From positions 186,001 to 250,000 of the forward strand of contig JAKFVU010000082.1 in the NCBI GenBank assembly GCA_021732025.1: DNA of 64,000 nucleotides. Reading direction: 5' to 3'. Shown one piece after another: positions 8,358 through 16,030 of this stretch (the first letter of the stretch is position 1; the number at the start of each line of letters is the position of its first letter). The DNA comes from Candidatus Obscuribacterales bacterium. GTDB taxonomy: Bacteria > Cyanobacteriota > Vampirovibrionia > Obscuribacterales > Obscuribacteraceae. A program made the translations under genes and the position numbers. The notes beneath the pieces are model-generated. The model searched no databases and was not told the origin of the DNA. It worked only from the letters and a program-made list of their open reading frames with translations.

Positions 8358-8388
8358 GGCTCTAGTATGGGCTAAGATCTGAATGATT

Positions 8389-8394
8389 TATAAT
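8389..8394 (+). promoter_or_regulatory. Putative -10 element before the acyl-CoA dehydrogenase gene
   Basis: TATAAT lies 26 bases upstream of the ATG at 8420 in the 62-base gap after RNase D. The -35 position (TATGGG) is poor, so only the -10 supports the call. Confidence 0.3.
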
Positions 8395-8419
8395 ATTGCT
8401 TTACTACTGGAATTGAACC

Positions 8420-10345
8420 ATGACATCAGTTAAAGACGACTCAAAAGACGCTAGTTTTGCCGAAACCGCCATGCAACTGGCTGGTAAGACAGAAGAGGAA
8501 GCCAAACGAACTGGTGCTGTTGATCGCACCGATGACGAAGTAGATTCATTTTTCGCAGAACAATACAAAACGTCTAACAGCCCTGTTCACCGGGCGATCT
8601 GGGAAGCGAAAGTACCAGTTGAATTGTTCTCCACACCAAAGCTCAATAGCGAATCAATGAATCTTCCAGCGATGAAAAAATCGCTAGAAGTGCTAGCCCG
8701 CCATAAGAAGAATGGCACCATGCTTGACGATCAAGGCAAGATTGCCAAAGTAGTCTTAGATGAGCTGGCAACGGCAGGCTATTGGGGCATGCTCATTGAA
8801 CAAAAGTATGGTGGTCAGGGTGCCACTTCAAGACAGTTTATGACTTTCCTTACCCAAGTAGCGTCTATCGAGCCCACCGCCGCTGGATTGGCCTCTGTAC
8901 ATGGCTGCATCGGTGCAGTTGACCCCGTGCGCTATTTTGGCAGCGAAGAGCAAAGACAACGCATCTTGCCGAAACTTGCAAGCGGTGAAGCGCTTTCTGC
9001 TTTTGCACTAACTGAACCGCAGGCAGGTTCTGACTTAACCGCCCTCAAAACAAAAGCTGAGCTAAACGGTGACCACTATGTCGTCAATGGCGAGAAGCTA
9101 TTCATCACAAACGCCATTGCCGGTCGTACTATCGGTTTGGTTTGCTTGGTTGACGGTAAACCAGCCGCTCTAATCGCCGATTTGCCCAAAGAAGAAAATG
9201 AAGAATTCAAAATCATTCCCTACAAGTTGCACGCTCTAAAACATGCATTCAACAATGGTTTGAAATTCAAAGATTTCAAAGTGCCAAAAGAAAATCTTTT
9301 AGTGCCTACAACTGGAGACGGCTTAACCGTTGCTTATCACGGCTTGAATATGGGGCGCTTGGCACTCTGCGCAACGGCATCTGGTGTGATGCGTATCATG
9401 CTAGCCAACATGCTGCCTTGGGCTAAGTTCCGCGACACCTACGGCAATGCCATCGAAACCAGAGAGTTGGTTAAACGTCGCATTGCTCGGGCTGCTGCCT
9501 TAATTTGTGGGGCCGACGCATTAGTTGCTTGGGGTTCCTGGCTACTTGATCAAGGCTACCGCGGCGAACTCGAATGCATCATTGCCAAAATCTTTGGCTC
9601 TGAAGCTGAGAAAGAGTGCGCTATTGAACTATTTATGAAAACTCATGGTGGACGCTCATTTTTAGCAGGCCATTTATTGGGTGATAACATCCACGATTTT
9701 CTTGCTCCGTGCATTTATGAAGGCGAAGGTGAAATGCTCGGCATGGCATTCTTCAAATCGCTGGCAAAACAGCATGGCGTCACCTATTTTGAACCAATAG
9801 GCAAAGCCATACCTCGCGCTGGCCTGAAGAAGTTCAATCCTATGAATCCGCTACACGGTTTTGCTTTGCGCAACGAATTAGTGCCCTACGCATTCTGGTG
9901 GATGGGCAAGCAACTCGAAGGGGTTGATTCTCACGAAATTCCCGGCATGTCGCTAGAACTCAAGGCCCATGTAGATTTTGCCTTAGAGTTTCTCTCAGAC
10001 ACACCATTAGAACTAAGTCAGGCAATGGTCAAGCACCAACTCAAACTGGCTGACAGACAGTGTCGCATTGCTGAGATGTCGCAAAGAGCGCAGGACGCCA
10101 TTATTATTTTGGTCACTGCACTCTGGGCACACAACGAGAAGAACCCTGTCATAGAGTCAGCTGCTGACATTCTCTGTCAAGATTTGCGCTGCAAGCTCAC
10201 TGGTGAGAGACCATCAGATAGTTACTTCAAAGCAGCCAGTAAATTAGCCGATCAAATCATTGATGGCAAATTCCCAGGTCTATCAGAAGTAGCTGTCCAA
10301 GACATTCTCTTCAAGTACGACAAGCCTGTCAAAGAGAAAGCTTAG
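8420..10345 (+). CDS. Acyl-CoA dehydrogenase family protein with C-terminal extension
   Basis: A flavoenzyme that introduces the alpha-beta double bond into acyl-CoA thioesters in fatty-acid beta-oxidation. The conserved middle shows FALTEPQAGSDLTALKT (FAD and substrate binding) and GEKLFITNA; the C-terminal part of the core has MKTHGGRSF and IYEGEGEMLGM, which replaces the usual YEGTNEM. At 641 residues it is about 250 longer than medium-chain enzymes. About 80 extra residues precede the core and a helical domain of about 170 residues follows it, as in very-long-chain-type or FadE-like enzymes. It stands alone, convergent with exonuclease III. Chain-length preference cannot be read from the sequence. 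Confidence 0.9.
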   Translation: MTSVKDDSKDASFAETAMQLAGKTEEEAKRTGAVDRTDDEVDSFFAEQYKTSNSPVHRAIWEAKVPVELFSTPKLNSESMNLPAMKKSLEVLARHKKNGTMLDDQGKIAKVVLDELATAGYWGMLIEQKYGGQGATSRQFMTFLTQVASIEPTAAGLASVHGCIGAVDPVRYFGSEEQRQRILPKLASGEALSAFALTEPQAGSDLTALKTKAELNGDHYVVNGEKLFITNAIAGRTIGLVCLVDGKPAALIADLPKEENEEFKIIPYKLHALKHAFNNGLKFKDFKVPKENLLVPTTGDGLTVAYHGLNMGRLALCATASGVMRIMLANMLPWAKFRDTYGNAIETRELVKRRIARAAALICGADALVAWGSWLLDQGYRGELECIIAKIFGSEAEKECAIELFMKTHGGRSFLAGHLLGDNIHDFLAPCIYEGEGEMLGMAFFKSLAKQHGVTYFEPIGKAIPRAGLKKFNPMNPLHGFALRNELVPYAFWWMGKQLEGVDSHEIPGMSLELKAHVDFALEFLSDTPLELSQAMVKHQLKLADRQCRIAEMSQRAQDAIIILVTALWAHNEKNPVIESAADILCQDLRCKLTGERPSDSYFKAASKLADQIIDGKFPGLSEVAVQDILFKYDKPVKEKA

Positions 10346-10355
10346 GCTTTTACGT

Positions 10356-11138
10356 CTATATTTCAAATTCGGCAATGACTGGTGCATGGTCTGAAGGCTT
10401 TTCAAGCTTTCGTGGCTCAATGTCTATCCATGAGCGTTTCAGCGCCTCTCTAAGGGGAGTTGAAACAAGAATATGGTCAATTCTCATACCCCGCTTGCGG
10501 CGAAAAGCCATCATGCGGTAATCCCACCATGAGAAGTGGCCCGCACCTTGTTCAAATTCGCGAAAGCTGTCAATCATGCCTAAGTTAATAAGCTGGCGCA
10601 GACAGTCGCGTTCGGGCTCGCTCACTAAAACCTGACCGACCCACTCAGCAGGATCGTGCACATCGCGATCTTCTGGTGCAATGTTGAAATCGCCACATAT
10701 AACAAGCTTGTCCGAAACCACACCATTTTGGACATGGCGCTCTTCTATATAAGAGATGAGAGCTTTAAACCAAGCCAACTTATATTCGTACTTTGTTGAG
10801 CCGACTTCTGAGCCGTTGGGCACGTATAAGTTGAGAATGTACACACCGTCGACACAAACCTCTATCAAACGACTCTGTAGGGGCTCTGGTGAACCAGGCA
10901 GAACTTTGCCCACACATTCAACCGTACTCTTCGAAAGAATCGCCACGCCGTTGTAGGTTTTCTCACCGACAACATGAGCGCTATAGCCGATTTCAGAAAG
11001 CTGGGCAAATGGAAACTTTTCTTCAACGGTTTTTAGCTCTTGCAAACAGACATGATCTGGAGAAGTACTTTTGAGCCAATCTAAAAGATGAGGCAATCTA
11101 ACTGTTATGGAATTGACATTCCAACTTGCAATGAGCAT
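10356..11138 (-). CDS. xth: Exodeoxyribonuclease III
   Basis: An AP endonuclease and 3'-to-5' exonuclease of base excision repair. The 260 residues show the EEP-superfamily signatures in order: ASWNVNSI at the start, CLQELKT with the metal-binding Glu34, the central LVICGDFNIAPED with the catalytic Asp and Asn, RIDHILVS, and the final SDHAPVIAEF with the catalytic Asp-His. All key residues are present. It converges with the acyl-CoA dehydrogenase gene (10-base gap), and its 5' side faces a long gene-free stretch. Confidence 0.95.
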   Translation of the reverse strand: MLIASWNVNSITVRLPHLLDWLKSTSPDHVCLQELKTVEEKFPFAQLSEIGYSAHVVGEKTYNGVAILSKSTVECVGKVLPGSPEPLQSRLIEVCVDGVYILNLYVPNGSEVGSTKYEYKLAWFKALISYIEERHVQNGVVSDKLVICGDFNIAPEDRDVHDPAEWVGQVLVSEPERDCLRQLINLGMIDSFREFEQGAGHFSWWDYRMMAFRRKRGMRIDHILVSTPLREALKRSWIDIEPRKLEKPSDHAPVIAEFEI

Positions 11139-11179
11139 GGCACTCCCTAATTGAATCTAAATTTGTTACAGGTAAACGA

Positions 11180-11261
11180 CAAAAAGCGAACAAAAGCTAA
11201 ATAGACAGCTTATATCTAACTAGATTTTGCTAGTAAAAATCTAGTCTCTCTGCGCTTTTTG
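11180..11261. repeat. Nested inverted repeats in the exonuclease III leader region
   Basis: An inner 9-bp perfect dyad (CTAGATTTT at 11220-11228 with AAAATCTAG at 11236-11244) sits inside an outer 9-bp dyad (CAAAAAGCG at 11180-11188 with CGCTTTTTG at 11253-11261). It lies 42-123 bases upstream of the exonuclease III start and before the promoter at 11301. It could be an operator or a transcript hairpin; the sequence does not decide. Confidence 0.6.
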
Positions 11262-11300
11262 CCAAACATTGCTCATTGTGATTAAGCAGTCAAAAAAAAT

Positions 11301-11329
11301 TTGACTTTTTAGTAGCACCGAAATATATG
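11301..11329 (+). promoter_or_regulatory. Sigma-70-type promoter in the 11-12 kb gene-free region
   Basis: TTGACT at 11301-11306 and TATATG at 11324-11329 are separated by exactly 17 bases. Predicted transcription starts near 11336. No gene begins within 700 bases, so it would drive either a non-coding RNA or a very long leader of the ribbon-helix-helix gene at 12072. Confidence 0.5.
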
Positions 11330-11335
11330 CGATCG

Positions 11336-11676
11336 GTGCAAAACCTGTAGATAACCCAGCAAGAGGTTCCCCACTGTCTGTCTATGGTCGTCAGAATTGG
11401 CTCAAACACTTGCTTCAACATGCAAACGAATATACCGGTCAGCGTCCCCGGGCACAGATATACACTAGTGGTATCAACAGCGATACCATTTAATGATAAC
11501 TAGATGCCATCTGGCTTACCTTGTAGACATAGTAGAAATATCACTAGTGAGCAAGACACTAAGCCCTACTAAAACAGGCCAGATAAACTGCAGCGCGTGC
11601 ACATTCAAACCCGCATGATTAGCTACTTTTAGTTGTTTTCAGCCAAAAACAGCAAAGTACCTAGCACAATTTTTTA
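11336..11676 (+). ncRNA. Candidate non-coding RNA (speculative)
   Basis: Bounded by the promoter at 11301-11329 and by a long hairpin at about 11621-11665 (GCTA...TAGC outer pairs, with an inner GTTGTTTT/AAAACAGC stem of 8 bp containing one G-U pair) followed by a run of six T at 11671. Inside are the hairpin GGTATC-AACAGC-GATACC and two copies of the palindrome CACTAGTG (11463-11470 and 11542-11549). No coding frame of useful length crosses it. It matches none of the common housekeeping RNAs I can recall (tmRNA, RNase P, 6S, SRP). Confidence 0.3.
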
Positions 11677-12071
11677 GCAATGCAATAGGTGTATATGTCC
11701 TTGTGGATCCTAGTATCTATACCGTTTCCAGACCGATCCGCGAAGAGTGTTACCGTGCTTGCCATTGCGCCTTTCGGAAAATCCTTTTATGTGCACTTCT
11801 GCGAAATTGGGTATTTATGCCCCTTTTAGACCTTTACGATATCGACTTTCATGTGTAAATTGAATACATGTTGAAGGTGGTTGATAAATCCAACTCACCA
11901 CCCAAAAGCAGTTACCTATTGTTAAGACCGTAGACAAAAAAAACGGACTTGGAACTGTAGGAACGACTTCGTCTCAAGACATCTGCGCCAGAGTGCAGCT
12001 TGCTTGAGATGTACCTTCGCGCCCCAAAAAGCACCCCCTTGTCACTCGACAGCCATACTGAGGAATCGAAT
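11677..12071 (+). promoter_or_regulatory. Gene-free structured leader of the ribbon-helix-helix gene
   Basis: No gene is seen. The stretch holds a dyad CATGT...ACATG (11850-11870), an imperfect hairpin GGTGGTTG...CAACTCACCACC (about 11876-11902), and a stem-loop with outer arms TCTCAAG (11972-11978) and CTTGAGA (12003-12009) enclosing CTGC/GCAG. These could be a structured 5' untranslated region or binding sites for the downstream regulator. Confidence 0.35.
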
Positions 12072-12302
12072 ATGCCCAAAAAGGTCCTAATTGCACTGCC
12101 GCCTGCCATGCTAGAGCAAGTAGATTTCATCGCCCAGTGCGAACACCGCACCAGATCAGATCTGATAAGAGAAGCTCTACGCCGGTATCTCGATAATTTC
12201 AGAAGGCAGCAAGGTGGGGCCCACCTTTCAGTCAGCACAATGGAAGTATCCGAAAACTATTCCGCCATCGGAGCCGCTACCACACCATCTTCCTCAACAT
12301 AA
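12072..12302 (+). CDS. Ribbon-helix-helix (CopG/Arc/MetJ) transcriptional regulator
   Basis: A 76-residue DNA-binding protein. The N-terminal 45 residues form the ribbon-helix-helix domain: strand KKVLIALPPAMLEQVD, then the two helices, with the typical turn RTRSDLIREALRRYL. The last 30 residues are Ser/Thr-rich and probably disordered. ATG 12072 is chosen because GAGGAATC lies just upstream; the frame is open further upstream from a TTG at 12000 but that extension has no ribosome site. Such proteins are often autoregulators or antitoxins, but no toxin-like partner is adjacent; the next gene encodes an unrelated helical protein. A very strong terminator follows the stop. Confidence 0.85.
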   Translation: MPKKVLIALPPAMLEQVDFIAQCEHRTRSDLIREALRRYLDNFRRQQGGAHLSVSTMEVSENYSAIGAATTPSSST

Positions 12303-12321
12303 AGACTGTTAGTCAGTTTTC

Positions 12322-12359
12322 AACAAAAGAGACCGCCCTAATAGGCGGTCTCTTTTGTT
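12322..12359. terminator. Strong intrinsic terminator after the regulator gene
   Basis: A perfect 16-bp inverted repeat around a CTAATA loop: the core is GAGACCGCC/GGCGGTCTC flanked by AAAA and TTTT. The flanking A and T runs allow it to work on either strand; it ends the plus-strand regulator transcript. Confidence 0.92.
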
Positions 12360-12415
12360 ATGGCAGCAGGTACACTAAAGTATCGATAAAAGTAGTTGCA
12401 CAAGAAGATCAAAAT

Positions 12416-12907
12416 ATGCTTCATAACCTCGAAGAAGAAGAACGTGTCAAGGGCATACTTTCAGTGCTCGATCACTGCTTTGCAGTAGCCACCAAGATTA
12501 ATGAAATCGTCTCTCGCATGACCGAAAAAAGGGTCACCCTAGAAGAAAAGATGATCCGCACTTATTTTCATCAACTTGCCGCCAATTTAGTTAGTTGCGC
12601 TGCAGTGATTCACCAAGGACTTGCCAATGCCTATGGCGATGGCAGCACGAGGCACGAGGAGAAGACTCAGGCCATAGTTGCCGAAGCATTAGAGCTTCTA
12701 ACTCTCTCAAACGCCTTAGAAGGGCTTCTAGGGGCTTCTGAAGTTATAGTCGACGACTTACTCAAGATCTTAAGATATGACTTGAATTTTCTTGAGCAAT
12801 ATTATGAGTATGGTTTGTACACAAAACTGACCAACGAGTGCGACTTCACCAGCCGCTCTCACGAGCTGCTAAAAACAATCCGCGAGCGCCTACAAAAAGA
12901 AGACTAG
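12416..12907 (+). CDS. All-helical hypothetical protein (163 aa)
   Basis: I do not recognise the family. The protein is almost entirely helical, with acidic N-terminus LEEEERVKG and heptad-like helices about 25-30 residues long (around residues 10-35, 40-68, 78-115 and 115-160). It has no signal peptide, membrane segment or catalytic motif. The pattern would suit a four-helix bundle. It starts with ATG 12416 directly after the terminator of the regulator gene, with a weak ribosome site. It converges with the HEAT-repeat gene, leaving only 4 bases between the stops. Confidence 0.6.
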   Translation: MLHNLEEEERVKGILSVLDHCFAVATKINEIVSRMTEKRVTLEEKMIRTYFHQLAANLVSCAAVIHQGLANAYGDGSTRHEEKTQAIVAEALELLTLSNALEGLLGASEVIVDDLLKILRYDLNFLEQYYEYGLYTKLTNECDFTSRSHELLKTIRERLQKED

Positions 12908-12911
12908 TTAG

Positions 12912-13499
12912 TTAACCAGCGTAGGCTCCAGATTTGCGCAAAGCTTTCTCAGCTTTTTGCCTGACTTGTGGATCTTCATCGTCACGCAAAGCATTTTTAA
13001 GACTTTCAACAATAGGAGCTAGTTCAAGATCGCGCTCAGCATTCTTGGCTGCATGTTTAGAATTTGTATTTTCTTTGATTTTGGCCAGCATCTTACCAAG
13101 TGCCTTGGCTGCTTCTCGCCGTACCAATGGATACTGATCTTCAAGTTGTTCAGTCACTGCCATGGCAATTGGCACTGCCGGATGTTGATAGCGCTCTAGG
13201 GTTATGGTCGCTTCCATGCGCACCCACTCGTCTGAATAAGAGAGCAAACCCATAATTGCTTTTAGATATGGTTTTATGGCGCCAGGTTTTTCTTGAAACC
13301 AACGAAGAGCAGTGAGCCTAACGTAGACACTAGGATGACCAAGGGCATCAGCATAGAGGCGAGCACTTGATTTGAGTAATTGCTCGGTGAGCCCTATGCG
13401 GAACGACCGCGGTTCGAAACCAGGGTAGTCATGCTGAATAATCATGTTGGTTACAAAATCAGCTAATGAATCAAGGTCGCTGGCGGAGGAAGTGTTCAT
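12912..13499 (-). CDS. HEAT-repeat protein
   Basis: A 195-residue cytoplasmic protein made of three or four HEAT-type helical pairs. Repeated signatures are HPSVYVRLTALRWFQEKP, SDEWVRMEATITLERYQHP, YPLVRREAAKALGKML and DPQVRQKAEKALRKSG, each with the D/P-x-V-R-x-x-A pattern. HEAT proteins of this kind act as protein-binding scaffolds or as phycobilin-lyase-like proteins in cyanobacterial relatives; no catalytic residue is seen here. The next upstream gene on the same strand (a secreted protein) ends 38 bases before its start, so the two may be transcribed together. Confidence 0.8.
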   Translation of the reverse strand: MNTSSASDLDSLADFVTNMIIQHDYPGFEPRSFRIGLTEQLLKSSARLYADALGHPSVYVRLTALRWFQEKPGAIKPYLKAIMGLLSYSDEWVRMEATITLERYQHPAVPIAMAVTEQLEDQYPLVRREAAKALGKMLAKIKENTNSKHAAKNAERDLELAPIVESLKNALRDDEDPQVRQKAEKALRKSGAYAG

Positions 13500-13537
13500 C
13501 TGATCGTGTCCGTTAAAATACTGTTTCTAGTGCAATT

Positions 13538-14974
13538 CTATTGGCCGAATAGGCCCTGAAACGGATTAAACCCTGGTGGTAGCTGAGGCATACCGCCTCC
13601 ACCAAAAGGATTCTGTCCTGGTTGCAAGCTCGGGAATTGGCTTTGGCCAGATTGGCCCGGTTGCATCATCTGCATCATACCAGAGTAAGGATTAGTATTA
13701 GCTACCTGACCTTTTGTCACATATCCGTACATAACGATTTTCTGCTGGAACTTGCGGTCTTGGCCGAAAACGACTTGCGCCGCTTGCACATACATTTGCT
13801 GGCTGTTCACTTTTGTAAAACGCAATACCGATTCTTCATAGCGCTTTCTTGGCTGACCAGTGGCACGCATTATTTCGTTGCACTCAGCCACAATTTGTTG
13901 CTCAAGTACATTCGGGGCGAGCTGTCGCACTTGGTTTTTCAAAGTTCGCTGAACAAACTCGTTGCCTGATAAGCCTTTGGCATACTGACTCGATTGAATG
14001 TCACCAAATGAGAATATTACTGGAACGGGCATGCTCTGTGCCATCTGCTGCATCATCTGGCCCATTGGTCCCATGCTGGCAAAACTCTGGCCGCCCATCA
14101 TTTGAGCCATTTGTTGATCGGCACCAATATCTTTGCCTGGCACCGAGAACATCACTTTAGCTGGTGCTAAAACAATACCGCCTCGAGTATCTTGAGCAAA
14201 CATAAAATTGGTTGAGCCTTTGGCACCAGACTTGAATATTTTCAATACTTTAGATGCTTCTTCTGGATCAATCTTATAGCAAATTGGATCTTGCTCAACT
14301 CGCCATACGGTCAAGTCACCACCCCAATTTCCTCGATAGTCAGAGGGGAAGCTCTTAGCAATTGTGCCCGAAAACATACTCACATCGGTAGCGGCGCCAC
14401 TAAGCGGCTTCTTCGCCAATGAATTGTCGAGCTGCGGCGTCATGGCCTTCAAAATAATAGGGAAATTTGCACCGTTACCGCTGGTAATTTGCTCAATACG
14501 TCCATATAGTTTTGTTGTTGTCGCCTGAGCCTGAACGGGAGCCTGAGCGGGCTTAGCAGTTGCACCCAAAGTGGCTTTAGAAGCGCTTCCACTGAGCCCT
14601 GCTTGAGTGTGGGCAGAAGCGGCAGCGGCCTCTTTAACATGAGGAAGGTCAATTACCGGTCGCACAATTACCGGGTCAGCATACGACTCATTTGTCGACT
14701 CACCAGCGCCAGTAGTTGTTGAATTAGAAGTTGTTGTACTAGATGTAGTTGGAGTGGAAGCAGGAACTTCAGTTTTTACTGGATCTACGCCGGTAACTTC
14801 AGATGGCAAGCCAGAACTAGAAGTAGAACTAGAACTAGAACCAGAAGTTGAACTAGTAGAGGCATCACCCTCTGCAGCAAAAGCCGGCGGCAGCTCTAAT
14901 AATGGGCATAAAACTTGGAGCGCCAACGTAAAGCTCAGTAGCAATGCCGAAGTCTGCTCAGGAAACTTTTTCAT
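13538..14974 (-). CDS. Secreted protein of unknown function, Ser/Thr-rich N-terminus and Gly/Pro/Met-rich C-terminus
   Basis: A 478-residue exported protein. Residues 1-34 form a signal peptide (MKK, hydrophobic core, AFA cleavage site). A Ser/Thr low-complexity stretch of about 60 residues follows, then Ala-rich sequence to about residue 150, and then a folded part of about 200 residues with LYGRIEQITSG, NWGGDLTVWRVEQDP and GGIVLAPAKVMFSVPG. The C-terminal 60 residues are rich in Gln, Met, Pro and Gly (GMMQMMQPGQ type). No known domain is recognised. The ribosome site AGGTGGAG precedes the ATG. Localisation is probably periplasmic or surface; function unknown. Confidence 0.75.
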   Translation of the reverse strand: MKKFPEQTSALLLSFTLALQVLCPLLELPPAFAAEGDASTSSTSGSSSSSTSSSGLPSEVTGVDPVKTEVPASTPTTSSTTTSNSTTTGAGESTNESYADPVIVRPVIDLPHVKEAAAASAHTQAGLSGSASKATLGATAKPAQAPVQAQATTTKLYGRIEQITSGNGANFPIILKAMTPQLDNSLAKKPLSGAATDVSMFSGTIAKSFPSDYRGNWGGDLTVWRVEQDPICYKIDPEEASKVLKIFKSGAKGSTNFMFAQDTRGGIVLAPAKVMFSVPGKDIGADQQMAQMMGGQSFASMGPMGQMMQQMAQSMPVPVIFSFGDIQSSQYAKGLSGNEFVQRTLKNQVRQLAPNVLEQQIVAECNEIMRATGQPRKRYEESVLRFTKVNSQQMYVQAAQVVFGQDRKFQQKIVMYGYVTKGQVANTNPYSGMMQMMQPGQSGQSQFPSLQPGQNPFGGGGMPQLPPGFNPFQGLFGQ

Positions 14975-15050
14975 ATTTCTCCACCTGTGACATCAGCAAT
15001 GTGCCCAATGGCAGCACATTTAACCCTGCTTCTAATAGAGAACCTTATAG

Positions 15051-16025
15051 CTAAGCTCTGGCCGGTGCAGTAGCACCAAGAATCACTTCAACTTTCTCAA
15101 GTATTTCGGGGCTTAGTTTGACCCCAGCAGCCTTAACGTTTTCATCAATCTGGCCTACTTTAGTAGCGCCAATAATGACACTGGCCACATTCTGATGGCG
15201 CAAGCACCAAGCCAAGGCAAACTGAGACATAGTCAATCCGCATTCTGAGGCGAGAACACCGAGACGTTGCACCTTCTCAAGGGTCTCGTTAGCCATCAAA
15301 TTGCGGCCCATCATAAATACATTTACTTTGCTATCAGCTGCACGTGAATCGGCAGGTAGAGGCTTTTCTGGTAAATACTTACCAGTCAGTACGCCCTGGG
15401 CCAAAGGAGAAAACACCACTTGTCCAACACCAGTACGCTCACAGGCAGGAATGACTGAGGCTTCGATGTTGCGAGTTAGCATGTTGTAGCAAGGTTGATT
15501 TGAAATTGGTGGTACTGCATTAAGCAGAGTAGCTACGCGGTGGGCGTCTTCAATCTGAGAGCCACTCCATTCACTGACACCCCAATACAAAATTTTGCCT
15601 TGTCTGGTCAAATCGTCCATCGTACGTACCAATTCTTCCATGGGTACTTCAGGATCAAAACGATGACATTGATAGAGATCGATATAGTCAGTGCCTAAGC
15701 GCTTGAGGCTGGCATGACATTGTTCATAAACGTGTTTGCGCGAGAGGCCCTTATCATTAGGACCATCGCCCATAGGAAAGAAAACTTTGGTAGCGAGGAA
15801 GATAGCATCGCGCTTAATTGTCTTAATTGCCTTACCAACCACACTCTCTGAAGCGCCATGGGCATAGACATTGGCATTATCAAAAAAGTTTATGCCTTGT
15901 TCAAAGGCATGTTGAACTTGCTTTACTGAGTTCTTCTCGTCGACGGAACCACCGTGGGTTAGCCAGCTGCCCAATGACACTTCACTGACTTTGACGCCCC
16001 ATTTTCCAATTCTGCGGTATTGCAT
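15051..16025 (-). CDS. Aldo/keto reductase (potassium-channel beta-subunit-like subfamily)
   Basis: An NADPH-dependent oxidoreductase with a TIM-barrel fold, 324 residues. The catalytic tetrad is visible: Asp49 and Tyr54 in FFDNANVYAHG, Lys80 in FLATKVF, and His121 in LYQCHRFDP. Further family motifs are LKRLGTDYIDLY, WGVSEWSG, FSPLAQGVLTGKYL and the cofactor-binding segment VIIGATKVGQIDENVKA. It most resembles the KCNAB/YghZ-type group, which reduces aldehydes and ketones, including methylglyoxal. It ends a minus-strand pair: the upstream MFS transporter gene stops six bases before its ATG, so transport and reduction of a related compound is possible but unproven. Confidence 0.92.
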   Translation of the reverse strand: MQYRRIGKWGVKVSEVSLGSWLTHGGSVDEKNSVKQVQHAFEQGINFFDNANVYAHGASESVVGKAIKTIKRDAIFLATKVFFPMGDGPNDKGLSRKHVYEQCHASLKRLGTDYIDLYQCHRFDPEVPMEELVRTMDDLTRQGKILYWGVSEWSGSQIEDAHRVATLLNAVPPISNQPCYNMLTRNIEASVIPACERTGVGQVVFSPLAQGVLTGKYLPEKPLPADSRAADSKVNVFMMGRNLMANETLEKVQRLGVLASECGLTMSQFALAWCLRHQNVASVIIGATKVGQIDENVKAAGVKLSPEILEKVEVILGATAPARA

Positions 16026-16030
16026 TTTCG

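Noticed and set aside
11912-12238. Minus-strand open frame opposite the regulator gene
   Set aside because: It overlaps the ribbon-helix-helix coding region fully and has no start signal.
12072-12907. Toxin-antitoxin pair made of the ribbon-helix-helix gene and the next gene
   Set aside because: A strong terminator separates them, the second product does not look like a toxin, and it is longer and helical.
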